A program made the position numbers and the translations under genes. Positions 43,487 through 52,309 of a stretch of DNA of 64,000 nt are shown in pieces. The first letter of the stretch is position 1; each line of letters begins with the position of its first letter. Under the pieces are notes generated by a model that saw only the letters and a list, made by a program, of their open reading frames with translations, ran no database searches and was not told the DNA's origin. Source of the DNA: Ensifer canadensis (GTDB lineage Bacteria > Pseudomonadota > Alphaproteobacteria > Rhizobiales > Rhizobiaceae); assembly GCF_017488845.2 (NCBI RefSeq), contig NZ_CP083371.1, positions 620,001 through 684,000 on the forward strand, given 5' to 3'.

Positions 43487-44587
43487 TCAGAGATCGAGCA
43501 CGATCGAGGATTTCGGCCTGGTGCAGCACAACAGCACCCGGCCGTCCGGCATCGCGTCGAGCGGCTCCTCGAAATAGTCGACCTCGCCTGAGACGAGACC
43601 CTGTTCGCAAGTCCCGCAGACCCCCGCCCTGCAGGAGAATTCTGGCTCGATGCCCCGTGCCTCCAGGAAGGCAAGGATTGATTCGCTCGTCCCGTCCCAG
43701 GCAAGGCTGCGACCCGACTTCTGGAGAACGATGCGTGGGCCGTCCCCCTCGGTGGCTGGCTCGGCGGCGCGCGCCATCGCGGGCCGCGCCGTCAACTGCC
43801 CGGCCTCCGACAACAGGCTCGCCGGCCCGAAGAATTCGTAGGCAATGCGTTCCTTCCGCACTCCGAGGCCGGTCAGAATGCCGTAGATGGCCCGCATAAA
43901 GGGCGGCGGCCCGCACATGTAGATGTCGTAGTCGTCGAGCGGCAGAAGGCTCTGAAGCGTGGTGCGCGTCAGGAAACCCGTCGAGTGGCACCGGGCGACC
44001 GCGAGATCGCCGGTCTCGGCGAAACGGTAGCAGAAGTGTACGGCGATGCCGGACCGCTGGGCGGCGAGTTGCTCGACTTCCTCTCGCAACGCATGAACGG
44101 CCGCGCTGTCGCAGGCATGGATGAACCAGACGGGGCGGTCGCTTTCCCTTGCCAGCACATTCAGCATCGAGACCGTCGGTGTCAGCCCGACGCCGCCAGA
44201 AAGAAGCACGACGGGCCCCGAACTCGCGCTGTCGAGCTTGAAGGCACCGCGCGGCGGGTCAATCTCGACGACGGCGCCGGGCTCGATCTCGTCATGGAGC
44301 CAGCAGGAGCTCAGGCCATCCGGCACGTCCTGCGACGGTGCGGCCTCACGCTTCACGGTTATCCGGTACGTGCCTTCCTCGCGCGGGGACGAGGAGACCG
44401 TATAGTTGCGCAGGACATGGCCACCCTTGCGGTCGGGAACGCGCATCGTCAGGAACTGTCCCGCCTCGAACGGCCGCCAGTGCTGCCGTTCGAGAGGGGC
44501 AAGGCGGAAAGACGTGATCGTGGTGCTTTCGCGCACCTTCGAGACAACTTCGAAGGGGCGAAAGCGCGAGGCCGCGGCATCGAGCAT
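43487..44587 (-). CDS. Rieske oxygenase reductase (FNR-like, C-terminal 2Fe-2S)
   Basis: This 366-residue electron-transfer protein has an FAD domain with RNYTVSSSP, an NAD(P)H domain with VVLLSGGVGLTPTVSML and CGPPPFMRA, and a C-terminal plant-type ferredoxin domain (FSCRAGVCGTC...LLCC). This domain order is that of reductases serving demethylating Rieske oxygenases such as the glycine-betaine and carnitine enzymes. It starts 13 bases after the oxygenase stop and should pass electrons from NAD(P)H to it. Confidence 0.92.
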   Translation of the reverse strand: MLDAAASRFRPFEVVSKVRESTTITSFRLAPLERQHWRPFEAGQFLTMRVPDRKGGHVLRNYTVSSSPREEGTYRITVKREAAPSQDVPDGLSSCWLHDEIEPGAVVEIDPPRGAFKLDSASSGPVVLLSGGVGLTPTVSMLNVLARESDRPVWFIHACDSAAVHALREEVEQLAAQRSGIAVHFCYRFAETGDLAVARCHSTGFLTRTTLQSLLPLDDYDIYMCGPPPFMRAIYGILTGLGVRKERIAYEFFGPASLLSEAGQLTARPAMARAAEPATEGDGPRIVLQKSGRSLAWDGTSESILAFLEARGIEPEFSCRAGVCGTCEQGLVSGEVDYFEEPLDAMPDGRVLLCCTRPKSSIVLDL

Positions 44588-44599
44588 CCGGATTGATCC

Positions 44600-45646
44600 T
44601 TATTCAGCGGCTTCGCTGGTCGTGCCGGCTTTCGCCTCGGCGGCAATCAGTTGGGCGAGCTTGCGGCGAAAGCGCATCGGGCCGACGTCGATCTTCAGGT
44701 CGAGGTTCGGTGTCTGCATGTTGGCCATTGCGTGATGGACCGCCTCCAGCACGACGCGATCCTCTTCGAAGGCGCCTCGTACGGATTTCGCGAAACTCTC
44801 GGAAACCTTGGCGTCGTCCGGCGCGAAGTTGCGCATCTGGAACCAATAGTATTTGGTCCGGTTTTCATCGACCGGCGTCATGAAGTTGTAGCTGTCCATG
44901 AGGAAGGTGTTTTCTGGCAGGACGCGGCCTTCCCCGCCGTTGTGGGCCGGCGCGAAGATGGCCTTAATGATCGCGTTGCTCGGATAGCGCACCTCGTAGT
45001 GTTGCTTGCGGTCGGTGTTGCCCTCGAATTGCAGGAAGGGCGCGTAGAACGGGGCCGGTTCGGAATCGATCATCCAGCGCCAGACGGTGACGCCGTCGTC
45101 CTTCACGGTCGTCTCGAGCGGGGTTTCCTCACAGGCCGAGCTTGCGAAGGATGACTGATGGACCCAGGCGACATGGGACGGGTCGAGCAGGTTGTCCGTC
45201 ATGTAGAGGTAATTGCAGTTGAGCGTCATGGACTCGCCGCGATTGATTCCCCAGGCGGGATTACCGAAATACTCGACTTCGAAGATTTCCTTCGGATCCG
45301 CCTTCTCTGCATCGCCCATCCAGATCCAAAGCAGGCCGTAGCGCTCGTGGACTGGGTAAGATCGCACCTTGGCGACATGCGGAATGCGCTCGGCGCCCGG
45401 AACCCGCGTGCAGGAGCCCGAACAATCGAAGGTCAGGCCGTGATAGCCGCATTCCACGTCGTCACCTTTGATGCGGCCCATGGACAGCGGCAGCTTCCGA
45501 TGGGGACAGGCATCCTCGAGCGCGGCGGCATGGCCGTCCTGCTTGCGGTAAAGAACGATGTGTTCGCCGAGGATCGTGACCGATTTTAGCTCGCGGCCGA
45601 CTTCTTGGTCCCAGGCTGCGACGTACCAGGCATTCTTGAGAAACAT
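44600..45646 (-). CDS. Rieske non-haem iron oxygenase, VanA-like (probable demethylase)
   Basis: This 348-residue oxygenase has a complete Rieske 2Fe-2S site, C47-x-H49 and C66-x2-H69 (DACPHRKLPLSMG, ECGYHGL). The mononuclear iron motif D151-x3-D155-x2-H158-x4-H163 (DNLLDPSHVAWVH) is also complete, so all key residues are present. The VanA/DdmC-like subgroup commonly removes methyl groups from O or N as formaldehyde. Gfa and formaldehyde dehydrogenase in the same operon support that reaction. First gene of the ten-gene operon, divergent from a LysR regulator. Confidence 0.92.
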   Translation of the reverse strand: MFLKNAWYVAAWDQEVGRELKSVTILGEHIVLYRKQDGHAAALEDACPHRKLPLSMGRIKGDDVECGYHGLTFDCSGSCTRVPGAERIPHVAKVRSYPVHERYGLLWIWMGDAEKADPKEIFEVEYFGNPAWGINRGESMTLNCNYLYMTDNLLDPSHVAWVHQSSFASSACEETPLETTVKDDGVTVWRWMIDSEPAPFYAPFLQFEGNTDRKQHYEVRYPSNAIIKAIFAPAHNGGEGRVLPENTFLMDSYNFMTPVDENRTKYYWFQMRNFAPDDAKVSESFAKSVRGAFEEDRVVLEAVHHAMANMQTPNLDLKIDVGPMRFRRKLAQLIAAEAKAGTTSEAAE

Positions 45647-45724
45647 TTCGCTCTCCTTGCGTTTTGTTAAGCGAATGTCCGCCGTTTTTTTTGTGCCAAC
45701 AAGTTGCCAGCTCCTGCGTTCTTT

Positions 45725-45739
45725 TTTAGATTTTCTAAA
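45725..45739. promoter_or_regulatory. Candidate LysR binding site in the divergent promoter
   Basis: TTTAGATTTTCTAAA has perfect 6-base inverted arms around a 3-base centre, AT-rich, 79 bases from the oxygenase start and 31 bases from the LysR start. Position and form fit a LysR-type recognition site. The strength of the match to a LysR consensus is modest. Confidence 0.5.
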
Positions 45740-45769
45740 TTGAGCGACCTGTCCGAGGAGTGCCTAACG

Positions 45770-46702
45770 ATGCCGAACCCGTCCTTGCGCGGCCTGCAAG
45801 CCTTTGAGGCGATCGGACGATGTGGCTCGGTCAGCGCCGCTGCGGAGGATCTCGGTGTAACGCCCGGCGCCGTCAGCCAACTGGTACGAAACCTGGAGCA
45901 ATGTCTTGGGCTCACGCTTTTGGAGCGACGTGGGCGGCGGGTTGAATTGTCGTCATGGGGGCGGCTGTATTACCGGGAAGTCGCGAAAGGCTTTCAGCAG
46001 CTCTCCCATGCCGCCAATATTCTCACGCGCGCCAGGAACGAGACCGGGATCGTCCTCAGTGCCTTGACCTCGGTCGCCAACAGGTGGGTCGGTCGCAAGA
46101 TTTTCGACTGGCAGTCCCTCTGTCCGGAATCCAGTGTGCGCATTCTCGGCCAGGAGCAAGAGCCCCGCATCGGTATCGAGCAGGTGGACTTCCGCATTAC
46201 CTACGGCCGGCGCGCCTATGCGCACGAGCATGTCGCAAATCTGTTCACCGACTGGGTCGTACCGGTCTGTTCGCCCGCGTTGATCGCCAACCGTGTCCTC
46301 GACAGTCCGCAGGCCATTCTCAAATTCCCGCTGCTAAACGTGGAATGGGAGGCGGATTACAAGGCTTCGCCGCAATGGAGGGACTGGGCCGCCTTGGTGC
46401 ATGCCGATGGCCGCCAAACGTTCTCTGGCCTTTCGTTTGCTTTGTCGAGCAGCGCCATTGACGCGGCGGTGAACGGTAGGGGATTCGTTCTCGCACAGGT
46501 TTCGATGGTACTGGATGAGGTCGCCTCCGGCGCCTTGATGGTTCCCTTCGACATTCGCATGCAACTGTCCGAAAGCTACTACTTAGCCTGGGACCGGACG
46601 GCTCTCGAAAAGCCGTTCGGGCAAAAATTTCACAAATGGCTAATCGGGGTAGCGAGACAACAGGAGCTGCTGTCCGCTCCGGCTAAAGGCGCAGCCACCT
46701 GA
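45770..46702 (+). CDS. LysR-family regulator (GcvA-like)
   Basis: This 310-residue regulator has an N-terminal helix-turn-helix (LRGLQAFEAIGRCGSVSAAAEDLGVTPGAVSQLVRNLE) and a C-terminal effector domain. The opening is that of the GcvA/AmpR subgroup. GAGGAG precedes the ATG at 45770. Divergent from the Rieske oxygenase gene, it very probably activates the demethylation operon in response to the substrate. It is monocistronic. Confidence 0.9.
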   Translation: MPNPSLRGLQAFEAIGRCGSVSAAAEDLGVTPGAVSQLVRNLEQCLGLTLLERRGRRVELSSWGRLYYREVAKGFQQLSHAANILTRARNETGIVLSALTSVANRWVGRKIFDWQSLCPESSVRILGQEQEPRIGIEQVDFRITYGRRAYAHEHVANLFTDWVVPVCSPALIANRVLDSPQAILKFPLLNVEWEADYKASPQWRDWAALVHADGRQTFSGLSFALSSSAIDAAVNGRGFVLAQVSMVLDEVASGALMVPFDIRMQLSESYYLAWDRTALEKPFGQKFHKWLIGVARQQELLSAPAKGAAT

Positions 46703-47200
46703 CGTGAAGTATTGTCACGGCTGCTCTACGCGGGCTCTTGCCCGCCATCAATCGACGAGCCGCATCACTTGAATGCTCCTTGGGGACTTCCCGAGGCGCA
46801 AGTTCAATGGGGAGGCTTCAACGAGAGTGTCGGTTTCTATCAGGGGACGACTTTCTCAGGCACCGCGCCAAGCTGATCGATGTGGTGACGACGACTACTC
46901 CAAACCAAACAACTCGACGGAGAGCAGCCGTATAAAGGTCCGCTTCGCGGTGCGCTACCAGATTGGCTTCCCTGGACCGGACGACCCCGGGGAAATTGGT
47001 ATCCATCGTCGCCTTTGAGATCCACTACGAGATCGTCGACGTTCTCTACCGTCAGGCCAACATTGGCCTTGGCAGCTTTCCCACAGCCAATAAGTGTTAC
47101 CGCCTTGAGGCGCTTTCCCGACCTGAGGCGTGGCCTGCAGCAGAATAGGTAACGGCGGTCACCGAGCAGTGCCGACTTTCTTAGCCGGCTCGAAAAGCGG
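46703..47200. other. Intergenic stretch without a recognised gene
   Basis: Frames are open on both strands but none has a convincing start or family match. A weak imperfect hairpin (about 46691-46724) straddles the LysR stop and may terminate that transcript. Nothing else is identified. Confidence 0.5.
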
Positions 47201-47244
47201 TTGACAAAGCCCAGCTATGTATACTTTATAAATACAAGAAGTAT
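47201..47244 (+). promoter_or_regulatory. Candidate promoter/operator of the TRAP operon
   Basis: TTGACA (47201-47206) is followed 18 bases later by the AT-rich TTTATAAAT. Overlapping this is an inverted repeat ATACTT (47221-47226) / AAGTAT (47239-47244) and a GTATAC core as seen in GntR/FCD sites. It lies 23-66 bases before the small TRAP subunit start. No regulator gene is adjacent. Confidence 0.4.
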
Positions 47245-47266
47245 GCAGGAAGAGGAGGCGCGTGCC

Positions 47267-47881
47267 ATGTCATCGACCGGGGAGCCACGAAACCACCCGC
47301 TCTGGGCGGAGAAAATAACAGGATTGTCCCAGGCGCTCCTGCGCGCTGAGAAGTTCCTGGCCGGGATTTTCATAACGGTGCTGCTCGCGCTGATTTTGGT
47401 GAATGTCATCACCCGATTCGCCAAGGTGCCAATCTACTGGATCGACGAGGCCTCGATCTTCTCCATGATCTGGCTTGGCTTTATCGGGGCTTCGGTCATG
47501 ACGCGGCTGCGGATCGATTTCGCCGTCACGCTTCTGTCGGATCAACTGTCACCCAAATGGGTCGCGCGGCTGCGCGCCTTTTCCACCGCAATATCGCTGA
47601 CTTTTGCGACCGGCTTTGCGGTGGTGTGCTGGATCTGGCTGGATCCGCTGGGCATCGCTTCCCACGGTTTCGACGCTCAGGCTTTTGCCGCCGAAACGTT
47701 CAACTTCCTCTACACCGAGCGAACCCAGACGCTGGAATGGCCGACCTGGATCGTCAACCTGATTCTGCCGATCTTCGCTCTCACGCTCATCGTCCACAAT
47801 GCTGCAAACCTGCTTGAAGACCTCGGCATCGCGCGCAAGCGCGTACAGGTCTCGCTGACGACTGCAGAAGGAGCCGCCTGA
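47267..47881 (+). CDS. TRAP transporter small membrane subunit (DctQ type)
   Basis: This 204-residue subunit has four predicted membrane helices and the DctQ-family block YWIDEASIFSMIWLGFIGASVMTR. GAGGAGG lies 9 bases before the ATG at 47267, which is preferred over earlier in-frame starts in the promoter. Its stop and the next start overlap (TGATG). It works with DctM and DctP to import a carboxylate or similar anion using an ion gradient. Confidence 0.9.
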   Translation: MSSTGEPRNHPLWAEKITGLSQALLRAEKFLAGIFITVLLALILVNVITRFAKVPIYWIDEASIFSMIWLGFIGASVMTRLRIDFAVTLLSDQLSPKWVARLRAFSTAISLTFATGFAVVCWIWLDPLGIASHGFDAQAFAAETFNFLYTERTQTLEWPTWIVNLILPIFALTLIVHNAANLLEDLGIARKRVQVSLTTAEGAA

Positions 47882-49143
47882 TGTTTACCTTCGGCGCATT
47901 CGTTGCCCTCATGCTAGTCGGCCTGCCGATCTCCATTGTGCTTTGCCTCACGGCCGCCGCGTATATCTGGCAAAGCGACAATACGGTCCTGTTCGTCTCC
48001 TTTCCCACCCAAATGTTCATGGGTCTTGACAGCTACGGCTTGATCGCCATTCCGCTGTTCATTCTCATCGGCGAGATCATGAACGGCGGCGGCATCACGC
48101 GCCGTATCATCGACATGGCAATGGCATTCGTCGGCGCGCTCAAGGGCGGCCTTGCCTATGTGAACCTGCTCGCCAACATGTTCGTGGCGTCCATTCTCGG
48201 CTCGGCCGCGGCCCAGGTTGCGCTGATGTCGCAGATGATCGTCCCGGAAATGGAGAAGAAGGGCTATGACAAGACCTTCGCTGCCGGTCTGACCGCCTAT
48301 GCCGGCATGCTGGGGCCGATCATTCCCCCTTCCATCATGTTCGTCGTCTACAGCGTCATCGCGCAGGTTCCCGTCGGAACCATGCTGGCCGCCGGTATCA
48401 TTCCCGGCGTCATTCTTACCATCGCCTTTTGTGTGGTGATCGCGCTTATGGGATACGTCTACAACTACCCGCGCGGCACCAGCCTGCCGATGAGCGAGCG
48501 TGTGACCATCACGCTGAAGGCCGCGCCGACACTGATCATCCCGCTGATCATCGTGGGATCGATCGTGACCGGGCTCGCCAATCCGACCGAAGCCGCGGCC
48601 ATGGGCGTGGTTGCCGCAATCCTCGTCGGGCGTTTCGTGACCGGCGATCTCCGCCTGAAGCAGCTTCCCGAGATGTTCGTCAAGGCAGGGGTCCTGTCGG
48701 CCGGCATTCTGTTCCTGATCGCTGCGGCTGCCGTATTTTCCTGGGTTCTCGTCTACGGAATGGTTCCCCAGCACGTGGCGGAATGGATCCAGACGATCGC
48801 GAAAGACCCGGTGACGTTTATGCTGCTGGTCAATGTGATCCTGCTCGTCATCGGCACGGTCATCGATGGCGCGCCCGGGCTGATCATGACAGTTCCGATC
48901 CTGCTGCCGATTGCGACAGAAGTCTACGGCATCGATCCGGTGCATTTCGGCGTCGTCGCCGTGATCAACCTGGTCCTGGGCTTTCTGTCCCCGCCGGTCG
49001 GCTTGAATTTCTTCATTGCCGCCGCAGTAACGGGGGCGAAGCCCGGCAAGATGTTCATCGTAACGCTGCCGTTTTTCCTGATCTGCTGCGTCATCCTTGT
49101 GCTGCTTTCGATCTTCCCGGCACTGTCGACCTACTTCTCCTAA
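47881..49143 (+). CDS. TRAP transporter large membrane subunit (DctM type)
   Basis: This 420-residue transport subunit has about 12 hydrophobic segments. Family blocks include the GGITRRIIDMA region, GSAAAQVALMSQMIVPEM, YAGMLGPIIPPSIMFVVY and the late LGFLSPPVGLNFF. It overlaps the small subunit by one base and is followed by the binding protein 30 bases later. Confidence 0.92.
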   Translation: MFTFGAFVALMLVGLPISIVLCLTAAAYIWQSDNTVLFVSFPTQMFMGLDSYGLIAIPLFILIGEIMNGGGITRRIIDMAMAFVGALKGGLAYVNLLANMFVASILGSAAAQVALMSQMIVPEMEKKGYDKTFAAGLTAYAGMLGPIIPPSIMFVVYSVIAQVPVGTMLAAGIIPGVILTIAFCVVIALMGYVYNYPRGTSLPMSERVTITLKAAPTLIIPLIIVGSIVTGLANPTEAAAMGVVAAILVGRFVTGDLRLKQLPEMFVKAGVLSAGILFLIAAAAVFSWVLVYGMVPQHVAEWIQTIAKDPVTFMLLVNVILLVIGTVIDGAPGLIMTVPILLPIATEVYGIDPVHFGVVAVINLVLGFLSPPVGLNFFIAAAVTGAKPGKMFIVTLPFFLICCVILVLLSIFPALSTYFS

Positions 49144-49173
49144 CCGATAAACTCACAACAGAGGGAACCTGCA

Positions 49174-50169
49174 ATGAACATTACGCGTCGTACTTTGATG
49201 AAGAGCGTCTCGCTGGGAGCCGCGATGGCGATGTCCGCGCCGTCGGTTCTGCGTGCACAGACTGCAAAGATCTATCGTCTCGGCATCACCACGCCACCGG
49301 GCCACCCCTGGAACCTTGCGGCTGAAGCCGTCGGCAAGCGTCTTGCCGAAGAAACAAACGGGCGCCTCGCGATCCAGGTCTTCCCGTCGAACCAGCTCGG
49401 CAACGAAGGCGCCATGCTGCAGCAGATGCAGTCCGGTGCGTTGGATCTCGGCTGGATAATGACCGCGGAACTCGGCTCGCGCATTCCCCAGATCGCGGCC
49501 ATCAATGCGCCGTGGCTCGTCAAAAGCACGGAGAAGGTCGCTGCACTCGTTCGTCACCCGACCGCAATCAAGCTGCTCGACGTACTGCCTGCCCAAACCG
49601 GCACGATTGGACTTGGTTACGGCATCACCACCCTGCGCGTCGTCTTCACGGGTCAGGAAACCGCCGGCATTGAAGATATCAAGGGTATGAAGCTGCGTAT
49701 CAACACAACGCCGGCCTACCGTGACTTCTATCAACTGCTCGGCGCAGCGCCGACGCCAATCCCGACGCCGCAGGTGTTTGACGCTATGTCCAACGGGCAG
49801 GTGGATGGACTTGAAGCCGACCTGGATCTCTCCTGGAACCAGCGATATGACAAGGTCGCCAAGACCATGCTGCGCATGAACGCCATCTTCATGCCCTGTG
49901 TCGCGCTGGCTTCCGGCCGCATATGGAAGGGCGTTCCCGAAGCGGATCGCGAACTTATCGCCCGCCTTACCCGCGAGCAACTCGACAAACAGATCGATGC
50001 GACCGTCGCAAAGGAAGCCACCCTCCTGCAGAACTTCAAGAATACCGGTATCAAGATCGTCGACATAGACCTGCAGAACACCGCCGAGATCATCGCCGCC
50101 TATGACCAGATCTGGCTGCCGAAGGCGCCGGTTCTGAAGGAGCTTCGGGAAGTCGGCGCAAGCCTCTGA
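49174..50169 (+). CDS. TRAP transporter solute-binding protein (DctP type)
   Basis: This 331-residue periplasmic protein has an N-terminal TRRTLMK motif with a short hydrophobic stretch, a likely Tat signal cut after VLRAQ. AGAGGGAA precedes the ATG. The mature part is DctP-like (GITTPPGHPWNLAAEAVGKRLAEETNGRLAIQVF), and a conserved Arg that could clamp a carboxylate is probably in MKLRINTTPAY. No catabolic gene lies in the operon, so the substrate is not predictable here. Confidence 0.9.
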   Translation: MNITRRTLMKSVSLGAAMAMSAPSVLRAQTAKIYRLGITTPPGHPWNLAAEAVGKRLAEETNGRLAIQVFPSNQLGNEGAMLQQMQSGALDLGWIMTAELGSRIPQIAAINAPWLVKSTEKVAALVRHPTAIKLLDVLPAQTGTIGLGYGITTLRVVFTGQETAGIEDIKGMKLRINTTPAYRDFYQLLGAAPTPIPTPQVFDAMSNGQVDGLEADLDLSWNQRYDKVAKTMLRMNAIFMPCVALASGRIWKGVPEADRELIARLTREQLDKQIDATVAKEATLLQNFKNTGIKIVDIDLQNTAEIIAAYDQIWLPKAPVLKELREVGASL

Positions 50170-50187
50170 CGGAAGCAGTTTCACGTA

Positions 50188-50224
50188 CCATTACGGCTTT
50201 CCCTTCAGGGGAAAGCCGTAATGG
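50188..50224 (+). terminator. TRAP operon hairpin, 16-bp perfect stem
   Basis: 50188-50203 pairs perfectly with 50209-50224 around a 5-base loop, starting 19 bases after the DctP stop. No T run follows. It is the strongest hairpin in the window. Confidence 0.75.
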
Positions 50225-50325
50225 CAAAGTCGAACATACCGCCGCCCTTGAGCACGGAACGCCGGACGCGGACGGCGGGGATCACACCATTTGCCTGAGG
50301 CCGTCGGCAACTTGCCGCACCGAAC

Positions 50326-50604
50326 TCATCCATCGAGCATCGCGCTATATTCCGGATGCTTTACCGCGAAGGCGGCCATGAACGGGCATTTGGCGATAAT
50401 GCGAGCTTGTCTTTGGCGGAGCGTCTCGAAGACCCCACGCGCCAGCCGTGTGCCGATGCCTTGCCCGGAAAGTGCCTGTGGAACCTCCGTGTGGGTAAGA
50501 ACGACCCGGCCGTCTTCGTTGCGGTAATAGGCAACGGCAAGCTCATCGCCAACAGCAAGCTCGAAGCGTGATGCCGCGACATTGTCGGTGATCGTGCCGT
50601 TCAT
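50326..50604 (-). CDS. Small GNAT-fold N-acetyltransferase (YidJ/NATD1 type)
   Basis: This 92-residue protein matches the short GNAT family with AVAYYRNEDGRVVLTHTEVP, then LSGQGIGTRLARGVFE (acetyl-CoA loop) and the ending CPFMAAFAVKHPEYSAML. GGAG lies 7 bases before the ATG at 50604. The length is normal for the family. Function of these small acetyltransferases is unknown. Confidence 0.88.
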   Translation of the reverse strand: MNGTITDNVAASRFELAVGDELAVAYYRNEDGRVVLTHTEVPQALSGQGIGTRLARGVFETLRQRQARIIAKCPFMAAFAVKHPEYSAMLDG

Positions 50605-50657
50605 TGTCTCACTCCAATCGTTCTCTTCGGCGGACGGTCGCCTGGGGCGGGTCTCGC

Positions 50658-50888
50658 TCAATTCAGCGTGCGACCAAGATGGATCGTCAAACACGGCAGG
50701 GGAAGGGAATTTTTGCCTTTGGGATCGGCAAAAACTGGCTCCTCGTCGGTCAAATCCTCCACACGCAGGCCGGCGATTTCCGATTGTCTACGTCCACCTG
50801 CCTGATCGCGCAGATCAATCAGGCGGCTACTGGCGCAGGTCGCCAGCAACAGGACGAGAGTATCACCCGTAACGGCCTTTTTGCTCTT
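50658..50888 (-). pseudogene. Remnant of a tyrosine recombinase (phage-type integrase)
   Basis: The frame reads KKAVTGDTLVLLLATCASSR, LIDLRDQ and then GGRRQSEIAGLRVEDLTDEE, the central region around the first catalytic Arg of rhizobial integrases. A deletion of about eight residues removes the hydrophobic helix between LRD and GGRR. N- and C-terminal parts (including HxxR and the Tyr) are missing. It marks past insertion of a mobile element next to the binding-protein/cyclase pair. Confidence 0.6.
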
Positions 50889-51164
50889 TCGCTAACGTGG
50901 ACGATTGCTGGCTCTCACGGCCAATCTGAGTGCACTTTTAAGCGATGGTGCGTCGAAGTACCCGGTGAGGCCGCGCCAGTCCTTCCTTGCCGAGCTCGGC
51001 ATGCAGTGCTGCGACTGTTTCAGCCAAGAAAGCATTCTGCGCGGGCGGCCAGACGACGCTGACGCGAGGCAAGGCTGTTGCGGAACCGGCCGAGGTATCC
51101 GCACTTACGCAAAGGACTGTCGGCATCGACTTGATTAGCGTAAGCTAACGTTAGGGGTACAGTG

Positions 51165-52262
51165 ATGCACCGCGTGGTCACCATAGCTGTTGCCGCGCTT
51201 GCGGCTATCTACATCTGCCCCGCGCAGGCGGAGGTAGTGATCGGGGTTTCGGCCGCGATGACCGGACGGCTCGCCTGGATCGGCGAGCAGGGTCAGCGTG
51301 GGGCAGAGATGGCCGTAGCCGACATCAATGCGGCGGGCGGCGTCCTTGGCCAGCAGGTGCGCGTCATCAACGTCGACGATTTCTGCGATCCCGAGCAGGC
51401 CGTGGCGGCAGCCAAGAAACTGGTGGCTGACGGAGTGGTGTTCGTCGTCGGACATTACTGCTCCGGCGCCTCGATCCCGGCATCAAAGGTCTATGAGGAG
51501 GCGGCGGTTCTGCAGATTTCACCAGGATCGACCAATCCGCTGTTGACCGAACAGGGCCGTGACAACGTTTTTCGAGTCATAGGTCGCGACGATAAGCAGG
51601 GGATCGTGGCCGGCAACTACCTGGCCGATGAATGGGGCGAAAAGAAAATCGCGATCCTTCACGACGGCACGACCTATGGTATGGGTCTCGCCGGTGAGAC
51701 AAGAAAGCAGTTGAACAAGCGGGGCGTAACCGAAGCTGTCTACGACGCATACACGCCTGCTAAGAACGACTATTCGGCGGAGATCGCTGCGTTACAGGCC
51801 GCTGGTATCGCCGTTTTGTATGTCGGCGGGTATCATGCCGAGGTTGCGTTGATTGTACGCGCTGCACGCGACCGCGCCTACGCGCTTCAGGTCATCTCCG
51901 GCGACGCCCTGGCAACCGAAGAGTTTGCGCTGATCGCCGGCCCGGGAGCCGAGGGGACCCTCTTTACGTTCTCCGCGGACCCGCGGCGAAACCCCGAAGC
52001 TGCCCCGGTGGTGGAGCGGTTCCGTGCCGAAAACTTCGAGCCCGCAGGTTACACACTGCTGAGCTACGCTGCCGTCCAACTCTGGGCGCAAGCGGTCGAT
52101 AAGGCAGCCTCGCTCGAACTGCCGGCGGTCATCGCGACACTGCGCGGACAGGAGTTCGACACTGTGCTCGGCCCGGTCGATTTCGACGACAAGGGCGACC
52201 TCACGAACCAAAGCTGGGTGTGGTACGTCTGGCGGGGTGGAGAGTATGTGCCGGTTGAATAG
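51165..52262 (+). CDS. Orphan LivK-type periplasmic ligand-binding protein
   Basis: This 365-residue branched-chain-amino-acid-type binding protein has a signal peptide (about residues 1-23, ending CPAQAE). The mature start is [36 protein letters not shown], and the cleft blocks are [36 protein letters not shown] lies 7 bases before the ATG at 51165. There are no transporter genes around it. The next gene, 47 bases downstream, is a transmembrane cyclase, so a sensory rather than transport role is likely. A 10-bp palindrome CTAACGTTAG (51145-51154) precedes it. Confidence 0.88.
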   Translation: MHRVVTIAVAALAAIYICPAQAEVVIGVSAAMTGRLAWIGEQGQRGAEMAVADINAAGGVLGQQVRVINVDDFCDPEQAVAAAKKLVADGVVFVVGHYCSGASIPASKVYEEAAVLQISPGSTNPLLTEQGRDNVFRVIGRDDKQGIVAGNYLADEWGEKKIAILHDGTTYGMGLAGETRKQLNKRGVTEAVYDAYTPAKNDYSAEIAALQAAGIAVLYVGGYHAEVALIVRAARDRAYALQVISGDALATEEFALIAGPGAEGTLFTFSADPRRNPEAAPVVERFRAENFEPAGYTLLSYAAVQLWAQAVDKAASLELPAVIATLRGQEFDTVLGPVDFDDKGDLTNQSWVWYVWRGGEYVPVE

Positions 52263-52309
52263 CAGCCCGCCACACGCCGCCGCGTCACTTCAGATTAAGT
52301 GTCGCCGCG

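Noticed and set aside
47201..47266. Upstream TTG/ATG starts for the TRAP small subunit
   Set aside because: They fall in the promoter/operator region. The ATG at 47267 has a strong GAGGAGG.
50938..51126. Minus-strand frame with VVWPPAQNAFLAETVAALHAEL
   Set aside because: It looks protein-like but has no recognisable family, no ribosome-binding site, and lies in a debris region. It could be the shadow of another decayed gene.
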